Assembly (NCBI GenBank): GCA_046349915.1
Contig: JAXMBL010000013.1
Span: 1 to 55,417, forward strand
Source of the DNA: CAIXSC01 sp046349915
GTDB taxonomy: Bacteria > Planctomycetota > Planctomycetia > Pirellulales > Pirellulaceae
Reading direction: 5' to 3'
DNA: 55,417 nt
Part shown: one piece after another, positions 26,452 through 35,558 of the stretch
How the letters are laid out: each line of letters starts with the position of its first letter
How positions within the stretch are numbered: the first letter of the stretch is position 1
Position numbers and translations under genes: made by a program
Notes under the pieces: model-generated
Databases searched by the model: none
Told to the model about the DNA's origin: nothing
The model's input: only the letters and a program-made list of their open reading frames with translations

Positions 26452-27777
26452 ATGTCGAATGAAATTCGGGATGTTGGGACGCGTCCAACTGCGGGAAATA
26501 GCGCGTCCAGCGCCGCCGCTCTGCGGGCCGCTCAAGTTCAATCGCTGCGTTTGCCCGCCGGCCAAAGTGGCGGTGGCGGCTCGAAATTCGCCTGGTTCCT
26601 CTGCATTGTGCTGACTCTTGCCGTCGGTTGGTTCTATTGGCGTGAGCGCCAACTGGTCGCCCGTTTTTCACGCATTCTCGCCGAAGGGGGAACTTCCGCT
26701 TCCGCGGACGAAATGGAAGAGGATGCCGACGGCGGCTCTTCACCCTCGGACGACGCGCCGCGACGCACGAACACGGCCGCTGGCGGTGGTGGTGGTGGAG
26801 CGTCGGCTGGTTCCGCCGCGGGTCCCGCGCGAGCGGCGGCGATGGGCGAAATCGCGTTGGAGTCGAAAGGATACGTCATCCCCGCGCACCAAATCCTGGT
26901 AAGTCCCCAGGTCGGCGGCCGCTTGGTACGGCTGTACGTCGAAGAGGGACTGCGAGTGAAGAAGGGCGATCTCTTGGGAGAGATCGAGAGTACGGAATTC
27001 GAGGCCGATGTTGCGCGAGCCACCGCGACGCTCGCCCTCGCCCGTGCTCGACTTGAAGAGCTCGAAGCCGGTAATCGCCCCGAAGAGATTGATCAAGCGC
27101 GAGCGGACTTGGCCGAGGCCGAAGCACAACTGGTCCAACTCAACGCCGAATACGAACGCGGCAAGAGCTTGATCAATTCGAAGGTCATCACGAAGCAAGA
27201 CTTTGAGTTAGTTGAGAGCCGCTATCAAGTCATTCAGCGCCGCGTCATTCGCTTGAAATTGGCGGTAAAGTTGGCCGAGGATGGGCCGCGCAAGGAACGC
27301 ATTGAATCGGCCCGCGCCGAAGTCGGGCAAGCGGAAGCCGACCTCGCGAAGGCTCAATGGCGGCTCGGCAACTGCCGCATTCTCGCGCCGATCTCGGGGA
27401 CGATCCTGAAGAAGAACGCGGAAGAAGGAAACATCGTCAACCCGATCGCCTTCAATGGTTCGTTCAGCTTGTGTGATCTGGCCGACCTGGCCGACCTGGA
27501 AGTCAGCCTCGACATTCAAGAACGCGACGTGTCGCGGGTATTCAAAGGGCAGCAGTGTAAGATCCGCGCCGACGCATTTCCGGATCGAGTCTACACGGGT
27601 GTGGTGTCGCGACTGATGCCGATCGCCGACCGCGCGAAAGGGGCCGTGCCCGTCCGAGTGAAACTGACCGTGCCAGCGGAAGAGGAAGGCGTTTACTTGA
27701 AGCCCGAGATGGGCGCCATCGTGGCGTTCCTCAATCCGGCAGCGGAAGCGGGTAAGGCAGCCAAGAAGGGGAGTTAG
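26452..27777 (+). CDS. HlyD/MacA-type efflux adaptor protein
   Basis: 441 residues. One membrane anchor (about 45-62), a Gly/Ala/Ser linker, then the membrane-fusion layout: a lipoyl half LVSPQVGGRLVRLYVEEGLR, a coiled-coil hairpin (about 190-290, rich in Ala, Glu and Arg), the second lipoyl half ILAPISGTILKKNAEEGNIV and beta-barrel LEVSLDIQERDVSRVFKGQQ. It bridges an inner-membrane ABC exporter and the outer envelope. The ATPase gene begins 3 bases after the stop, and two permease genes follow, giving a complete adaptor-ATPase-permease-permease operon. Confidence 0.92.
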   Translation: MSNEIRDVGTRPTAGNSASSAAALRAAQVQSLRLPAGQSGGGGSKFAWFLCIVLTLAVGWFYWRERQLVARFSRILAEGGTSASADEMEEDADGGSSPSDDAPRRTNTAAGGGGGGASAGSAAGPARAAAMGEIALESKGYVIPAHQILVSPQVGGRLVRLYVEEGLRVKKGDLLGEIESTEFEADVARATATLALARARLEELEAGNRPEEIDQARADLAEAEAQLVQLNAEYERGKSLINSKVITKQDFELVESRYQVIQRRVIRLKLAVKLAEDGPRKERIESARAEVGQAEADLAKAQWRLGNCRILAPISGTILKKNAEEGNIVNPIAFNGSFSLCDLADLADLEVSLDIQERDVSRVFKGQQCKIRADAFPDRVYTGVVSRLMPIADRAKGAVPVRVKLTVPAEEEGVYLKPEMGAIVAFLNPAAEAGKAAKKGS

Positions 27778-27779
27778 CC

Positions 27780-28484
27780 TTGAGCGACGCGATTGTCCGA
27801 GTGCGGGATGTTCATAAGTACTTTCAGCGAGGCAGCGAACGGGTAGACGTCCTGAAGGGACTCACGCTGGATGTGCCGGTCGGCGAGTTTCTGGCGTTGA
27901 TGGGGCCGAGCGGTTCGGGCAAAACCACGCTGCTCAACCTGATCGCCGGACTCGATCGCCCCAGCGAGGGCGAAGTCTGGGTGGGGAATGAATGCATTTC
28001 GCGGCTGAGTGAAACGCAGCTCGCCAAATGGCGCACTCGCAGCGTCGGCTTCGTCTTTCAGTTCTATCATCTGATTCCTGTGTTGACGGCCTACGAGAAC
28101 GTCGAGCTGCCGTTGTTGTTGTTGCCCCTCTCGGCAGCTCAGCGACGCCAGCAAGTTCTCACGGCGCTCGACCTGGTCGGACTCTCGAATCGATTGACTC
28201 ATCGGCCAGGACAACTATCGGGTGGTCAACAGCAACGCGTCGGTATCGCGCGAGCGATCGTGACCGACCCGACCTTGATCGTGGCCGACGAACCAACGGG
28301 CGACTTGGATGCCCGTTCGGCCCAGGAGATTTTGGCGTTGATGGTCGAACTGCGTGAATCGTTGCGCAAGACCATCATCATGGTGACGCACGATCCGCGA
28401 GCCGCGGCCCGTGCTCACCGCACTCAGCATCTGGACAAGGGAGTGCTGGTCGACGAGCCCGATATGTCGCACGACTTTGGTTAG
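27780..28484 (+). CDS. ABC exporter ATPase, MacB/LolD family
   Basis: 234 residues starting at TTG, 2 bases after the adaptor stop. Walker A GPSGSGKTT (about 42-50), Q-loop FVFQFYHLIPVLTAYENVEL, signature LSGGQQQRVGIARAI, Walker B LIVADEPTGDLD, H-loop VTHDPR. Energises the two permeases that follow; this class powers mechanotransmission rather than direct transport. Linked tightly to the adaptor upstream. Confidence 0.93.
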   Translation: MSDAIVRVRDVHKYFQRGSERVDVLKGLTLDVPVGEFLALMGPSGSGKTTLLNLIAGLDRPSEGEVWVGNECISRLSETQLAKWRTRSVGFVFQFYHLIPVLTAYENVELPLLLLPLSAAQRRQQVLTALDLVGLSNRLTHRPGQLSGGQQQRVGIARAIVTDPTLIVADEPTGDLDARSAQEILALMVELRESLRKTIIMVTHDPRAAARAHRTQHLDKGVLVDEPDMSHDFG

Positions 28485-28562
28485 TGCAGCGGCTTGGCGA
28501 ATGCGGAATCACGACGCGACTCAGTGCTAGCGGATGACGCGACGACAGAAGGAGCGATGGCG

Positions 28563-29816
28563 ATGAAGTTCTTGATGTTGATCTTAAAGAATGTGCGGCG
28601 CAACCTGCTGCGCACCATCCTCACCGCGGCGGGCACCATGGTGCTGGTCTTCGTGGTGACGCTGGTCTGGTCCGTGCTCGACTTCCTGGATCAAGCGACG
28701 TCCGAGAAAGCTCAAAATCTCAAGACGATTGTGACCGAGCGATGGCAGATCCCGAGTCGCTTGCCGTTCTCGTACGCCCAAACGTTATCGGAGGGCGCGC
28801 CGCGCAATCCGGGGGACATTCGAGTGGCCCCGCCTGATTCGATGACTTGGCAGTTCTACGGCGGTACGCTCGATCCCCAGAATCGCACGCCCGAGAATAA
28901 CTTGTTCGCGATCGCCATGGAGCCCGAGAAGCTCATGACGATGATGGACGATCTGGATTCATTGCCGCCCGACAAAGCGGCCGCGTTCTCGCAGGTGGTC
29001 GAAAAACTGAAGACCAACAAACAAGGGCTGGTGCTTGGCAAGGAACGGTTGAGAACGATCAACAAGCAGGTCGGGGACCGGATCAAGATCTACAGCATCA
29101 ATTACCGCGAGATCGACCTGGAGTTTGAAATCGTCGGTCTGTTTCCTGACGGTCGGTACGATTTGAGCGCGGCGTTCAACCGGCAGTATCTGAACGACGC
29201 GATGGACCAGTATCCCTCGACGCACGGCGGCAAGCCGCATCCGATGATGTCGGGGAGTTTGAATCTGGTGTGGCTGCGAGTGCCCGATCGAGATTCGTTT
29301 CAGAAGGTGCGCGAGCAGATCGAAGAGTCGCCGTTCTATTCCAATCCCGCGGTGAAGTGCGAAACGGCGGCGTCGGGCGTTTCAACATTCATGGAGGCGT
29401 ATCGCGATCTGATTTTCGGCATGCGCTATTTGCTGGCGCCCGCGATTATCATTGTATTGTCGTTGGTCATTGCGAACGCGATCAGCATCAGTGTGCGGGA
29501 ACGCCGCACCGAACTCGCGGTGCTCAAGGTGCTCGGCTTCCGCCCGTCGCAGATCCTGGTGTTGGTCATCGGCGAAGCGCTGATGTTGGGTGGGTTGTCG
29601 GGGTTGGTGAGCGCTGGACTCACCTACTGGGTGATCAATCGAGTGTTTGGCGGTTTGAATTTTCCGATCGCGTTCTTTTCGACCTTCATGATCCCTGATA
29701 ACGCAGTGTGGTGGGGATTGGGTGTCGGTGCGATGGCGTCGTTGGCGGGGAGCATCGGGCCCGCGCTGTCGGCTCGCAGCGTCAAGGTCTCCGAAGTCTT
29801 CTCGAAGGTGGCCTGA
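28563..29816 (+). CDS. FtsX/MacB-type permease, first of pair
   Basis: 417 residues: N-terminal membrane segment within NLLRTILTAAGTMVLVFVVT, a periplasmic domain (about 45-280), then three segments of the FtsX domain with coupling loop RERRTELAVLKVLGFRPSQI. AAGGAG ends 8 bases before the ATG at 28563; the ATG two codons earlier is less well spaced. Together with the next gene it forms a heterodimeric permease for the upstream ATPase. The stop is 2 bases before the next start. Confidence 0.9.
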   Translation: MKFLMLILKNVRRNLLRTILTAAGTMVLVFVVTLVWSVLDFLDQATSEKAQNLKTIVTERWQIPSRLPFSYAQTLSEGAPRNPGDIRVAPPDSMTWQFYGGTLDPQNRTPENNLFAIAMEPEKLMTMMDDLDSLPPDKAAAFSQVVEKLKTNKQGLVLGKERLRTINKQVGDRIKIYSINYREIDLEFEIVGLFPDGRYDLSAAFNRQYLNDAMDQYPSTHGGKPHPMMSGSLNLVWLRVPDRDSFQKVREQIEESPFYSNPAVKCETAASGVSTFMEAYRDLIFGMRYLLAPAIIIVLSLVIANAISISVRERRTELAVLKVLGFRPSQILVLVIGEALMLGGLSGLVSAGLTYWVINRVFGGLNFPIAFFSTFMIPDNAVWWGLGVGAMASLAGSIGPALSARSVKVSEVFSKVA

Positions 29817-29818
29817 CC

Positions 29819-31198
29819 ATGGACCCACGTTTGGAAATACCGCTGGCGCCTGTTCCCATGCAGTGGCTTGCGCCCATCCTGATCGCCGTCGGACTGATCG
29901 TGGTCTCGTTGTTCTTCGGCAGTATTCCGCTGCGCTACAACGTGAGGAATCTCGTTGTTCGCTGGCGCACCACGCTGATGACCGCGCTCGCCTTCACCAT
30001 GGTCATTGGCTTGCTCACCGTGATGCTGGCCTTTGTGAAGGGGATGTATCAATTGACGGAATCGAGTGGGAAGGCGGACAACCTGATCCTGTTGTCGGCG
30101 GGTGTGACCGACGAGGCGTTTAGCAATCTGGCGTTCTCGGATTCGGGCGACATCGAGAATCAGAAGGGGGTAGCGAGGAACGAGGCGGGGCAACCGCTAT
30201 GCTCGAAAGAAACGTATGTGGTCGTGAATCAGCCGATCCCGAATGCACAGCCCGGTCGACCTCAGCGTCGCTTCGTGCAGGTGCGCGGGATCGAGGACCC
30301 GCTGATTTCCGCGGCCGTCCACGGCGTCGACCTGTATGCGGGCGGCGAGTGGTTTTCGGCGGCGGGCGTGCAGGCTGGAGAAAAGACGGCGGATGGCGGC
30401 GAAACCGAGTCGGTCATTGAAGCCGTTGTCGGAGAAGGCGTCGCTCGTGAATTCGGCCGCGACCCCGACGTGCGAAACCTGCCGTCTGTCCAGAAGCTCA
30501 AGCGGCTCGATACGGGCGATCAGATTCGCATGGGTGGTCGGACATGGCGCATCGTCGGCGTCATGAAGTCGGCGGGCTCGACGTTCGACTCCGAAGTCTG
30601 GGCTCTGCAATCGCTGGTCGGACCTCTGTTCGGCAAGCGAACCTATACGTCGATCGTGCTGCGAGCAGACTCGGTGCGAGCGGCCAAGAAGTTGAAGACT
30701 TACTTCAACGACGAGTTTAAGAAGGCGGCGCTCCAAGCGCAGTTAGAAACCGAGTATTTCGCGAGCCTGTCGAAGACCAACGAGCAGTTCCTGTACGCGA
30801 TTGTCTTTATCGCCGCCATTATGGCGGTCGGAGGCGCATTTGGTATCACCAACACAATGCTGGCCGCGGTCTCGCAACGATCGAAAGATATTGGAGTGTT
30901 GCGCATCATTGGCTACGCGCGGTGGCAGGTGCAGTTAAGTTTCCTTTTGGAATCGCTCTTCATCGCGATTTTAGGTGGAGCGATTGGTTGCGCCATTGGC
31001 TATTTGGCCGACGGTTGGACGGCGACCAGCATCGTGGGAAGTGGACAGGGTGGTGGTAAGTCGGTGGTGCTGAAGCTAGTGGTCGATAGCGACATCGTGT
31101 TGAAATGCATGACGCTATCCGTAGTCATGGGGCTGATCGGCGGACTCTATCCCGCATTATCCACGCTCCGCCTGCGACCCCTAGAAATTCTGCGTTAA
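29819..31198 (+). CDS. FtsX/MacB-type permease, second of pair
   Basis: 459 residues. N-terminal hydrophobic region with two segments (about 14-35 and 55-78), the second being the usual first FtsX helix, a periplasmic domain of about 240 residues, then three helices with the coupling loop SQRSKDIGVLRIIGYARWQV. The ATG at 29819 is 2 bases after the preceding stop. It differs enough from its neighbour to be a true heterodimer partner. The predicted product exports an unknown compound or lipoprotein with the adaptor at 26452. Confidence 0.9.
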   Translation: MDPRLEIPLAPVPMQWLAPILIAVGLIVVSLFFGSIPLRYNVRNLVVRWRTTLMTALAFTMVIGLLTVMLAFVKGMYQLTESSGKADNLILLSAGVTDEAFSNLAFSDSGDIENQKGVARNEAGQPLCSKETYVVVNQPIPNAQPGRPQRRFVQVRGIEDPLISAAVHGVDLYAGGEWFSAAGVQAGEKTADGGETESVIEAVVGEGVAREFGRDPDVRNLPSVQKLKRLDTGDQIRMGGRTWRIVGVMKSAGSTFDSEVWALQSLVGPLFGKRTYTSIVLRADSVRAAKKLKTYFNDEFKKAALQAQLETEYFASLSKTNEQFLYAIVFIAAIMAVGGAFGITNTMLAAVSQRSKDIGVLRIIGYARWQVQLSFLLESLFIAILGGAIGCAIGYLADGWTATSIVGSGQGGGKSVVLKLVVDSDIVLKCMTLSVVMGLIGGLYPALSTLRLRPLEILR

Positions 31199-31232
31199 AG
31201 CCGATCCCCCCAGGAGCCCGTCGCGATCTCCC

Positions 31233-31258
31233 GTACGACGGACTTTCAGTCCGTCGCC
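31233..31258. repeat. REP-like palindrome, copy 5
   Basis: GTACGACGGACT, TTC, AGTCCGTCGCC. It lies just after the permease operon and could mark its end. Confidence 0.75.
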
Positions 31259-31309
31259 AAACCCCATGCCCCCCCCCAAGTCACCCATCAACGTTCCAAT
31301 CCGCCATCC

Positions 31310-31388
31310 CCCGCCCTCTCCTCTTTCACCCTTCTCTCTTCACCCTTCACCCTTCCTCTCCCCCTTCACTCTTCACCCTTCTCTCCCG
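31310..31388 (+). repeat. Pyrimidine-rich tract with CTTCACCCTT repeats
   Basis: Nearly all C and T on the plus strand, built from CTTCACCC and TTCTCTC units, ending 22 bases before the next gene's start. It may be a slippage-prone repeat influencing that gene's expression, or a purine-rich bacterial triplex/H-DNA-forming element. Confidence 0.65.
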
Positions 31389-31410
31389 TTGTGTTAGCGT
31401 AAGAGCCCGT

Positions 31411-32409
31411 ATGACTCCGCTCATGGAATTGACCCAGGTATCGCATTCTTACGGGCCGGTGCGCGCGCTCAGCGAACTGACGGTTCGCATTGAGGCGGGT
31501 GCGATTGGTTTGGTGGGGCAGAATGGCGCCGGCAAGTCGACGCTGATGCAAATCCTGCTGGGTCTGATTCGTCCCACCAGTGGCACGGCTCATGTCCTGG
31601 GGCTCGATGTTCGCAAGTCGGGGGTGGAACTGCGGCGGCGAGTGGGCTTCATGCCTGAGCGGAACGCGCTGATCCCGGGCTTGAACGGCGTGGAGTATGT
31701 GGCGTTGGCGGGCGAGTTGTGTGGGATGCCGCGGCGGCAAGCTTTGCGTCGAGCGCACGAGACACTTTCGCATCTGGGGATGGAGGATGCTCGCTATCGT
31801 CGCATCGACCAATATTCTCTCGGGATGACTCAGCGTATCAAGCTCGCCGCGACCTTGGTACACGATCCCGATCTCTTGTTGCTGGATGAACCGACCTCGG
31901 GCCTCGACCCCGAAGGGCGTTCCGCGATGCTCGCGCTGCTAGGCACCCTGGCCGCTCGTCCCGGCAAGTCGTTGTTGCTGGCGAGCCATCTGTTGGGGGA
32001 CATCGAGCGAGTGTGTTCGTCGGCGATCATTTTGCATCAGGGCAAAGTGGTGAGTGTGGGGAGATTGTCGGATCTGAAGGCGGCTCGCCAACGCTGTTAT
32101 CGGTTGCGTTGGGAGGGAAATGGCGAATCGTATGTCGAAGCGCTGGGGCGACGAGGCGTGACGTTTCCTTCCGCGGCACGAAATGGCGAAGTGCGAGCCG
32201 TGGTGCCGGACAATTGGCTTACGAGGAGCTTCTTTGCGATCGCCAGCGAATGCGGCGCGTTGGTAACCGGGCTGGTGGCGGAGGAGGAAGACTTGGAAGC
32301 GGTCTATCATCGGCTGGTGGGCGGCGAGTTGGCTCGGGACGCGAACGCGTCCGCGGGGAAGAGCTCGGCGCCTGAAGCGGTTTCTCATGCACCAGGGGCC
32401 ACTCGATGA
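31411..32409 (+). CDS. ABC-2 type transporter ATPase, first pair
   Basis: 332 residues. Walker A GQNGAGKST, Q-loop region GFMPERNALIPGLNGVEYVA, signature YSLGMTQRI (LSGGQ variant common in ABC-2 systems), Walker B LLLLDEPTSGLDPEGR, H-loop LASHLLGD. The C-terminal 90 residues form the extra regulatory-like domain typical of NatA/YtrB-type ATPases. It pairs with the permease that overlaps it by ATGA. The ATG at 31411 is used because the domain begins there, although the frame is open further upstream. Confidence 0.92.
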   Translation: MTPLMELTQVSHSYGPVRALSELTVRIEAGAIGLVGQNGAGKSTLMQILLGLIRPTSGTAHVLGLDVRKSGVELRRRVGFMPERNALIPGLNGVEYVALAGELCGMPRRQALRRAHETLSHLGMEDARYRRIDQYSLGMTQRIKLAATLVHDPDLLLLDEPTSGLDPEGRSAMLALLGTLAARPGKSLLLASHLLGDIERVCSSAIILHQGKVVSVGRLSDLKAARQRCYRLRWEGNGESYVEALGRRGVTFPSAARNGEVRAVVPDNWLTRSFFAIASECGALVTGLVAEEEDLEAVYHRLVGGELARDANASAGKSSAPEAVSHAPGATR

Positions 32410-33287
32410 CGCTCGAAGAAATCCGCTATCGAGGCTGGTCGGACCGTTTAAGACCCGGTTGGTTCGCCGTTTGGCCGATCGCGCGTACTGGTTTGCTGTT
32501 GGTGCTGCGACGCAAAGTTTTCTGGGCGTTGTTGGCGCTGGCGGCGTTGGACTTTTTGTTCCTCTTCGCCACGATCTATTTGAAGGCTCAGATCACGACG
32601 CAAAATCCTGGGCTGCGCAGGTTTGTCGACAACATTTTGTCGAACGTCACCGGGTCGGGTGAGACGTATCGCGATTTCATGTTCGCGCAGGGGACGGTGA
32701 CCATGCTGCTATTGGCGTTGGCAGGCACCACCTTGGTCGGCGACGATATTCGATCGGGCGGCATGACGTTTTACTTGTCCCGCCGAATTCATCGTGGGCA
32801 TTACTTGATCGGCAAACTGTTATCGATCGGTTTGTTGGTATCGCTCACGACGACGCTCCCCGCGCTACTGCTCTATCTGGAGTATGGATTGCTGACCGAG
32901 TCGACCAGCTATTTTCGCGAGAACTTAGGAATCTTGCGAGGGATTCTGGGGTATGGATTAACGCTGGCGGTGGTGTTGAGTTGCGTGTTGTTTGCGCTCG
33001 CGTCATGGCTGCCGAGGACAGTACCCCTGGTGATGGCGTGGACGGGCGTGTTTGCGTTCTTACCAGCGGCGGGGGGGCTGTTGAGGCAGGCGTTTGACGA
33101 TCGCCGTTGGCTTTTGTTGGGATTGTGGCGAGACGTGCGACTGGTGGGCACATGGTGTTTTGGCGGGATTGATACGGATCGCGAGTTGGAATTGTTATAC
33201 CCATCAATGATGATTGTCGCGGCGGTTTGCGTGGTGTCGATCGCGTGCGTCATTCCGCGGTTGCGCGGGGCGAGGGTCGTGGCATGA
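32406..33287 (+). CDS. ABC-2 type permease, first pair
   Basis: 293 residues with about six membrane segments, for example FWALLALAALDFLFLFATIY and LLSIGLLVSLTTTLPALLLY, the arrangement of NosY/ABC-2 permeases. A periplasmic loop between segments 1 and 2 (KAQITTQNPGLRRFVDNILS) is longer than average. ATGA overlaps join it to the ATPase genes on both sides, so four genes form one translationally coupled unit. Substrate unknown. Confidence 0.85.
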   Translation: MTLEEIRYRGWSDRLRPGWFAVWPIARTGLLLVLRRKVFWALLALAALDFLFLFATIYLKAQITTQNPGLRRFVDNILSNVTGSGETYRDFMFAQGTVTMLLLALAGTTLVGDDIRSGGMTFYLSRRIHRGHYLIGKLLSIGLLVSLTTTLPALLLYLEYGLLTESTSYFRENLGILRGILGYGLTLAVVLSCVLFALASWLPRTVPLVMAWTGVFAFLPAAGGLLRQAFDDRRWLLLGLWRDVRLVGTWCFGGIDTDRELELLYPSMMIVAAVCVVSIACVIPRLRGARVVA

Positions 33288-34240
33288 TGGGCGAGTTGTC
33301 GGGTCCAGCGCCGCTCTGCCGCTTCGAGAAAGTTTGTAAGTGGTATGGTCCCGTCATTGGGCTGAATGATGTGACCATGACGATCGAGCCGGGTATTACT
33401 GGTTTGGTGGGACACAATGGCGCGGGCAAGAGTACGCTCATTAAACTGCTGACAGGCCAACTTCGTCCCAGTTTGGGGACGGTCGAAATTCGAGGGCGCA
33501 GGGCGTGGTCGTCGGCCGCCAAACGTCATATCGGTTACTGTCCCGATCTCGATCCGATGTATGAAGAGATGTCGGGTCGAGCGTTCGTGGTCACGATGGC
33601 TCGGCTGCATGGTTTTTCGGCGAGTGAAGCGAAGCGGCGAGCGGACGAGATGCTCGCGCAGGTCGGTATGTCCGACCGCTCGGATCGCCCTTTGGGAACG
33701 TATTCGAAAGGGATGCGCCAACGGATAAAACTCGCTCAAGCGCTGGTGCACGACCCCGAGTTGGTCGTGCTGGACGAACCGCTGAACGGCGTCGATCCGG
33801 TGGGGCGAGTGGAGATGTTGCGGTTGTTCCGCGACCTGGCGAGCCGTGGCAAGGCGATTCTGGTATCGAGCCATATTTTGGACGAGTTGGATACGTTGGC
33901 GGACCAGATCCTGTTTGTTTGTCGAGGACGTTTGATAGCATCGGGTCCGCTCGACAAAATCCGCGCGATGCTCGACACCTTCCCGTTGACCATGCGAGTG
34001 ATGACGCGCGACGCAAGGAAGCTCGCGGGTTGTCTGGTGCCGTTGACGCAAGTGAAGTCGGTGGAGTTGCGGGGAGAAGAGGAGTTGGTGTTGCGAGTGG
34101 AGCGGGCGAAGGAGTTTTTTGGGCCTTTGTCGGAGATCGTGATCGAGCAGGGTTTCGACCTGGAGCGGCTCGAGATACTGGATGCCTCGACGGAAGCGGT
34201 ATTCGATTATTTGATGCGAACAGTGACTCATCCCTGGTGA
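33284..34240 (+). CDS. ABC-2 type transporter ATPase, second pair
   Basis: 318 residues. Walker A GHNGAGKST, signature YSKGMRQRI, Walker B LVVLDEPLNGVDP, H-loop SSHILDE. The later part FPLTMRVMTRDARKLAGCLV is the C-terminal domain of NosF-like ATPases. Only about half the residues around the motifs agree with the first ATPase, so the two pairs are old paralogues, not a recent duplication. Coupled by ATGA to the gene before and 1 base from the gene after. Confidence 0.92.
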   Translation: MMGELSGPAPLCRFEKVCKWYGPVIGLNDVTMTIEPGITGLVGHNGAGKSTLIKLLTGQLRPSLGTVEIRGRRAWSSAAKRHIGYCPDLDPMYEEMSGRAFVVTMARLHGFSASEAKRRADEMLAQVGMSDRSDRPLGTYSKGMRQRIKLAQALVHDPELVVLDEPLNGVDPVGRVEMLRLFRDLASRGKAILVSSHILDELDTLADQILFVCRGRLIASGPLDKIRAMLDTFPLTMRVMTRDARKLAGCLVPLTQVKSVELRGEEELVLRVERAKEFFGPLSEIVIEQGFDLERLEILDASTEAVFDYLMRTVTHPW

Positions 34241-34241
34241 T

Positions 34242-35021
34242 ATGTGGCGGGCGAGTATGGGACATATTAGGGCGACGTGGCATCTGTTCGTGGTTTCGCT
34301 GAGGCGGCTGGTCCGATCGCGGCAGACGATGGTGAGTCTGTTGTTGTTGGGCTTTGCATCGTTGGCGGTCGTTGCGTGGGCGATGCGTCGCGATCGCACG
34401 CCGGCTCAGTTCACCGAAGAAGTGTTTTTGACGTTGTTTAGTTCGCTGTTGGTGCCGATCTTCTGCCTTTGTTATGGGACGGCGGGGATTGCCTCGGACC
34501 GCGAAGAGCAGACGCTGGTGTATTTGTTGGTGAGTCCGTTGCCGAGGCCGCTGGTGTTTTTGGCGAAAGCGATGGCGTCGCTGGCGCCCGCTTTAGTTTG
34601 GACGATGGGAAGCCTCGCGATTCTGTGCCAATTGGGTGGCAAAGCAGGTTTGGGAGCGTGGGGTGCGGTGTGGCCCAGCGTGCTGTGGTCGACGGTGACG
34701 TATGTCGCGTTGTTCTTGTTGTTCAGCGTGGTATTTCGGCGAGCGACATTGATTGCGTTGGCGTATGCGTTGTTTCTGGAGACGTTGGTCGGCAATTTGC
34801 CGGGAATCGCGAAACGGATGGCCGTGTCGTTTTATATGAAGTGTTTGGTCTTTGAGTCGGGCGAGAAGCTCGACTTGCGTTTACGCGGGTTGTTCCAGCC
34901 CGAGTTGTTCTTGCCGGTCAGCGGCGACACGGCCAAGTGGGTGCTGATGGCGTTAAGCGGCGGGTTGTTGTTGGTGTCGCTAGTGATTTTTTCGACCCGC
35001 GAGTACACAAGAGCCGAGTAG
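34242..35021 (+). CDS. ABC-2 type permease, second pair
   Basis: 259 residues, about six membrane segments (for example VSLLLLGFASLAVVAWAM and VFLTLFSSLLVPIFCLCYGT) and the NosY-like cytoplasmic stretch DREEQTLVYLLVSPLPRP. Works with the ATPase just upstream, and perhaps with the first pair as a four-protein complex. Its stop codon (TAG at 35019) is the first part of a repeated attC-like unit (GAGTAGGGTGCGTCG), also found at 36917, so the gene's end abuts cassette cluster 2. Confidence 0.85.
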   Translation: MWRASMGHIRATWHLFVVSLRRLVRSRQTMVSLLLLGFASLAVVAWAMRRDRTPAQFTEEVFLTLFSSLLVPIFCLCYGTAGIASDREEQTLVYLLVSPLPRPLVFLAKAMASLAPALVWTMGSLAILCQLGGKAGLGAWGAVWPSVLWSTVTYVALFLLFSVVFRRATLIALAYALFLETLVGNLPGIAKRMAVSFYMKCLVFESGEKLDLRLRGLFQPELFLPVSGDTAKWVLMALSGGLLLVSLVIFSTREYTRAE

Positions 35022-35105
35022 GGTGCGTCGAACCGGGCGGAGAACAATCATGCCATCACCGCGAGCGTCACCACCGCCCGGTGAAAACGCACCATATCGT
35101 TAAGT
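35019..35105 (+). other. attC-like hairpin opening cassette cluster 2
   Basis: GGTGCGTCGAACCGGGCGG pairs with CCGCCCGGTGAAAACGCACC, leaving two or three unpaired bases on one side; GTTAAG ends the unit. No matching R'' box is present on the left. An almost identical unit lies at 36919-37005. Together with the following sequence it is part of a larger repeat (35018-35548). Confidence 0.55.
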
Positions 35106-35558
35106 GGGCGAGGCCGCACCGACAACGCCGCCGCGTGTGCAACGCTACTCTGGACCGGCAACTGGCTCGGTGTACATGGTGCGTCCGCGCCTTTGGCTTG
35201 ACGGCGCGACGGTCCTTCGTGATTTCATCATGAAGATCTGTCATCGCTCGACGCTAGAGTGAAGTCGAGCTTCTACGGCCCGAGTGTCTATGGTCGTGAA
35301 GAAGTTCTTTTGGAAGAGCGATCGAATCGCAGGCTGGACTAAACCGCTGGCTACCATGACGTCTTATTCGCACCACCCGCGAGCAACCCGCAAAACCTTG
35401 ACTCCCCGCCATTTAGCGATATAGAATTCGCCGCAGGTGGCAAGTCGACCCACTCGATTTGGATGTCAATGAACCAACCTAGCCGGAACGGTTCTCCGAT
35501 TTAGACGGCAACTCGACCCGATTACACACCGGTTTGTGGCCTCAAGACTGGAGCCTCA
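35106..35558. repeat. Composite repeat, second copy, no gene
   Basis: Includes the block ending TTCGTGATTTCATCATGAAG, shared with 3250 and 37110, and the MITE-like unit 35340-35535. No gene; short frames are not shared between the copies. Confidence 0.7.
35340..35535. mobile_element. MITE-like element with CCGTCTAA iterons, copy b (decayed)
   Basis: Left end TAAACCGCTGGCTACC and right end ACACACCGGTTT are recognisable but mutated relative to copies a and c; one clean TTAGACGGC motif remains at 35510-35518. Confidence 0.5.

Noticed and set aside
32909..34399. Minus-strand frame of 496 codons across the ABC genes
   Set aside because: It is antisense to Walker-motif ATPase and permease genes, rich in His, Arg and Asn without any domain pattern.
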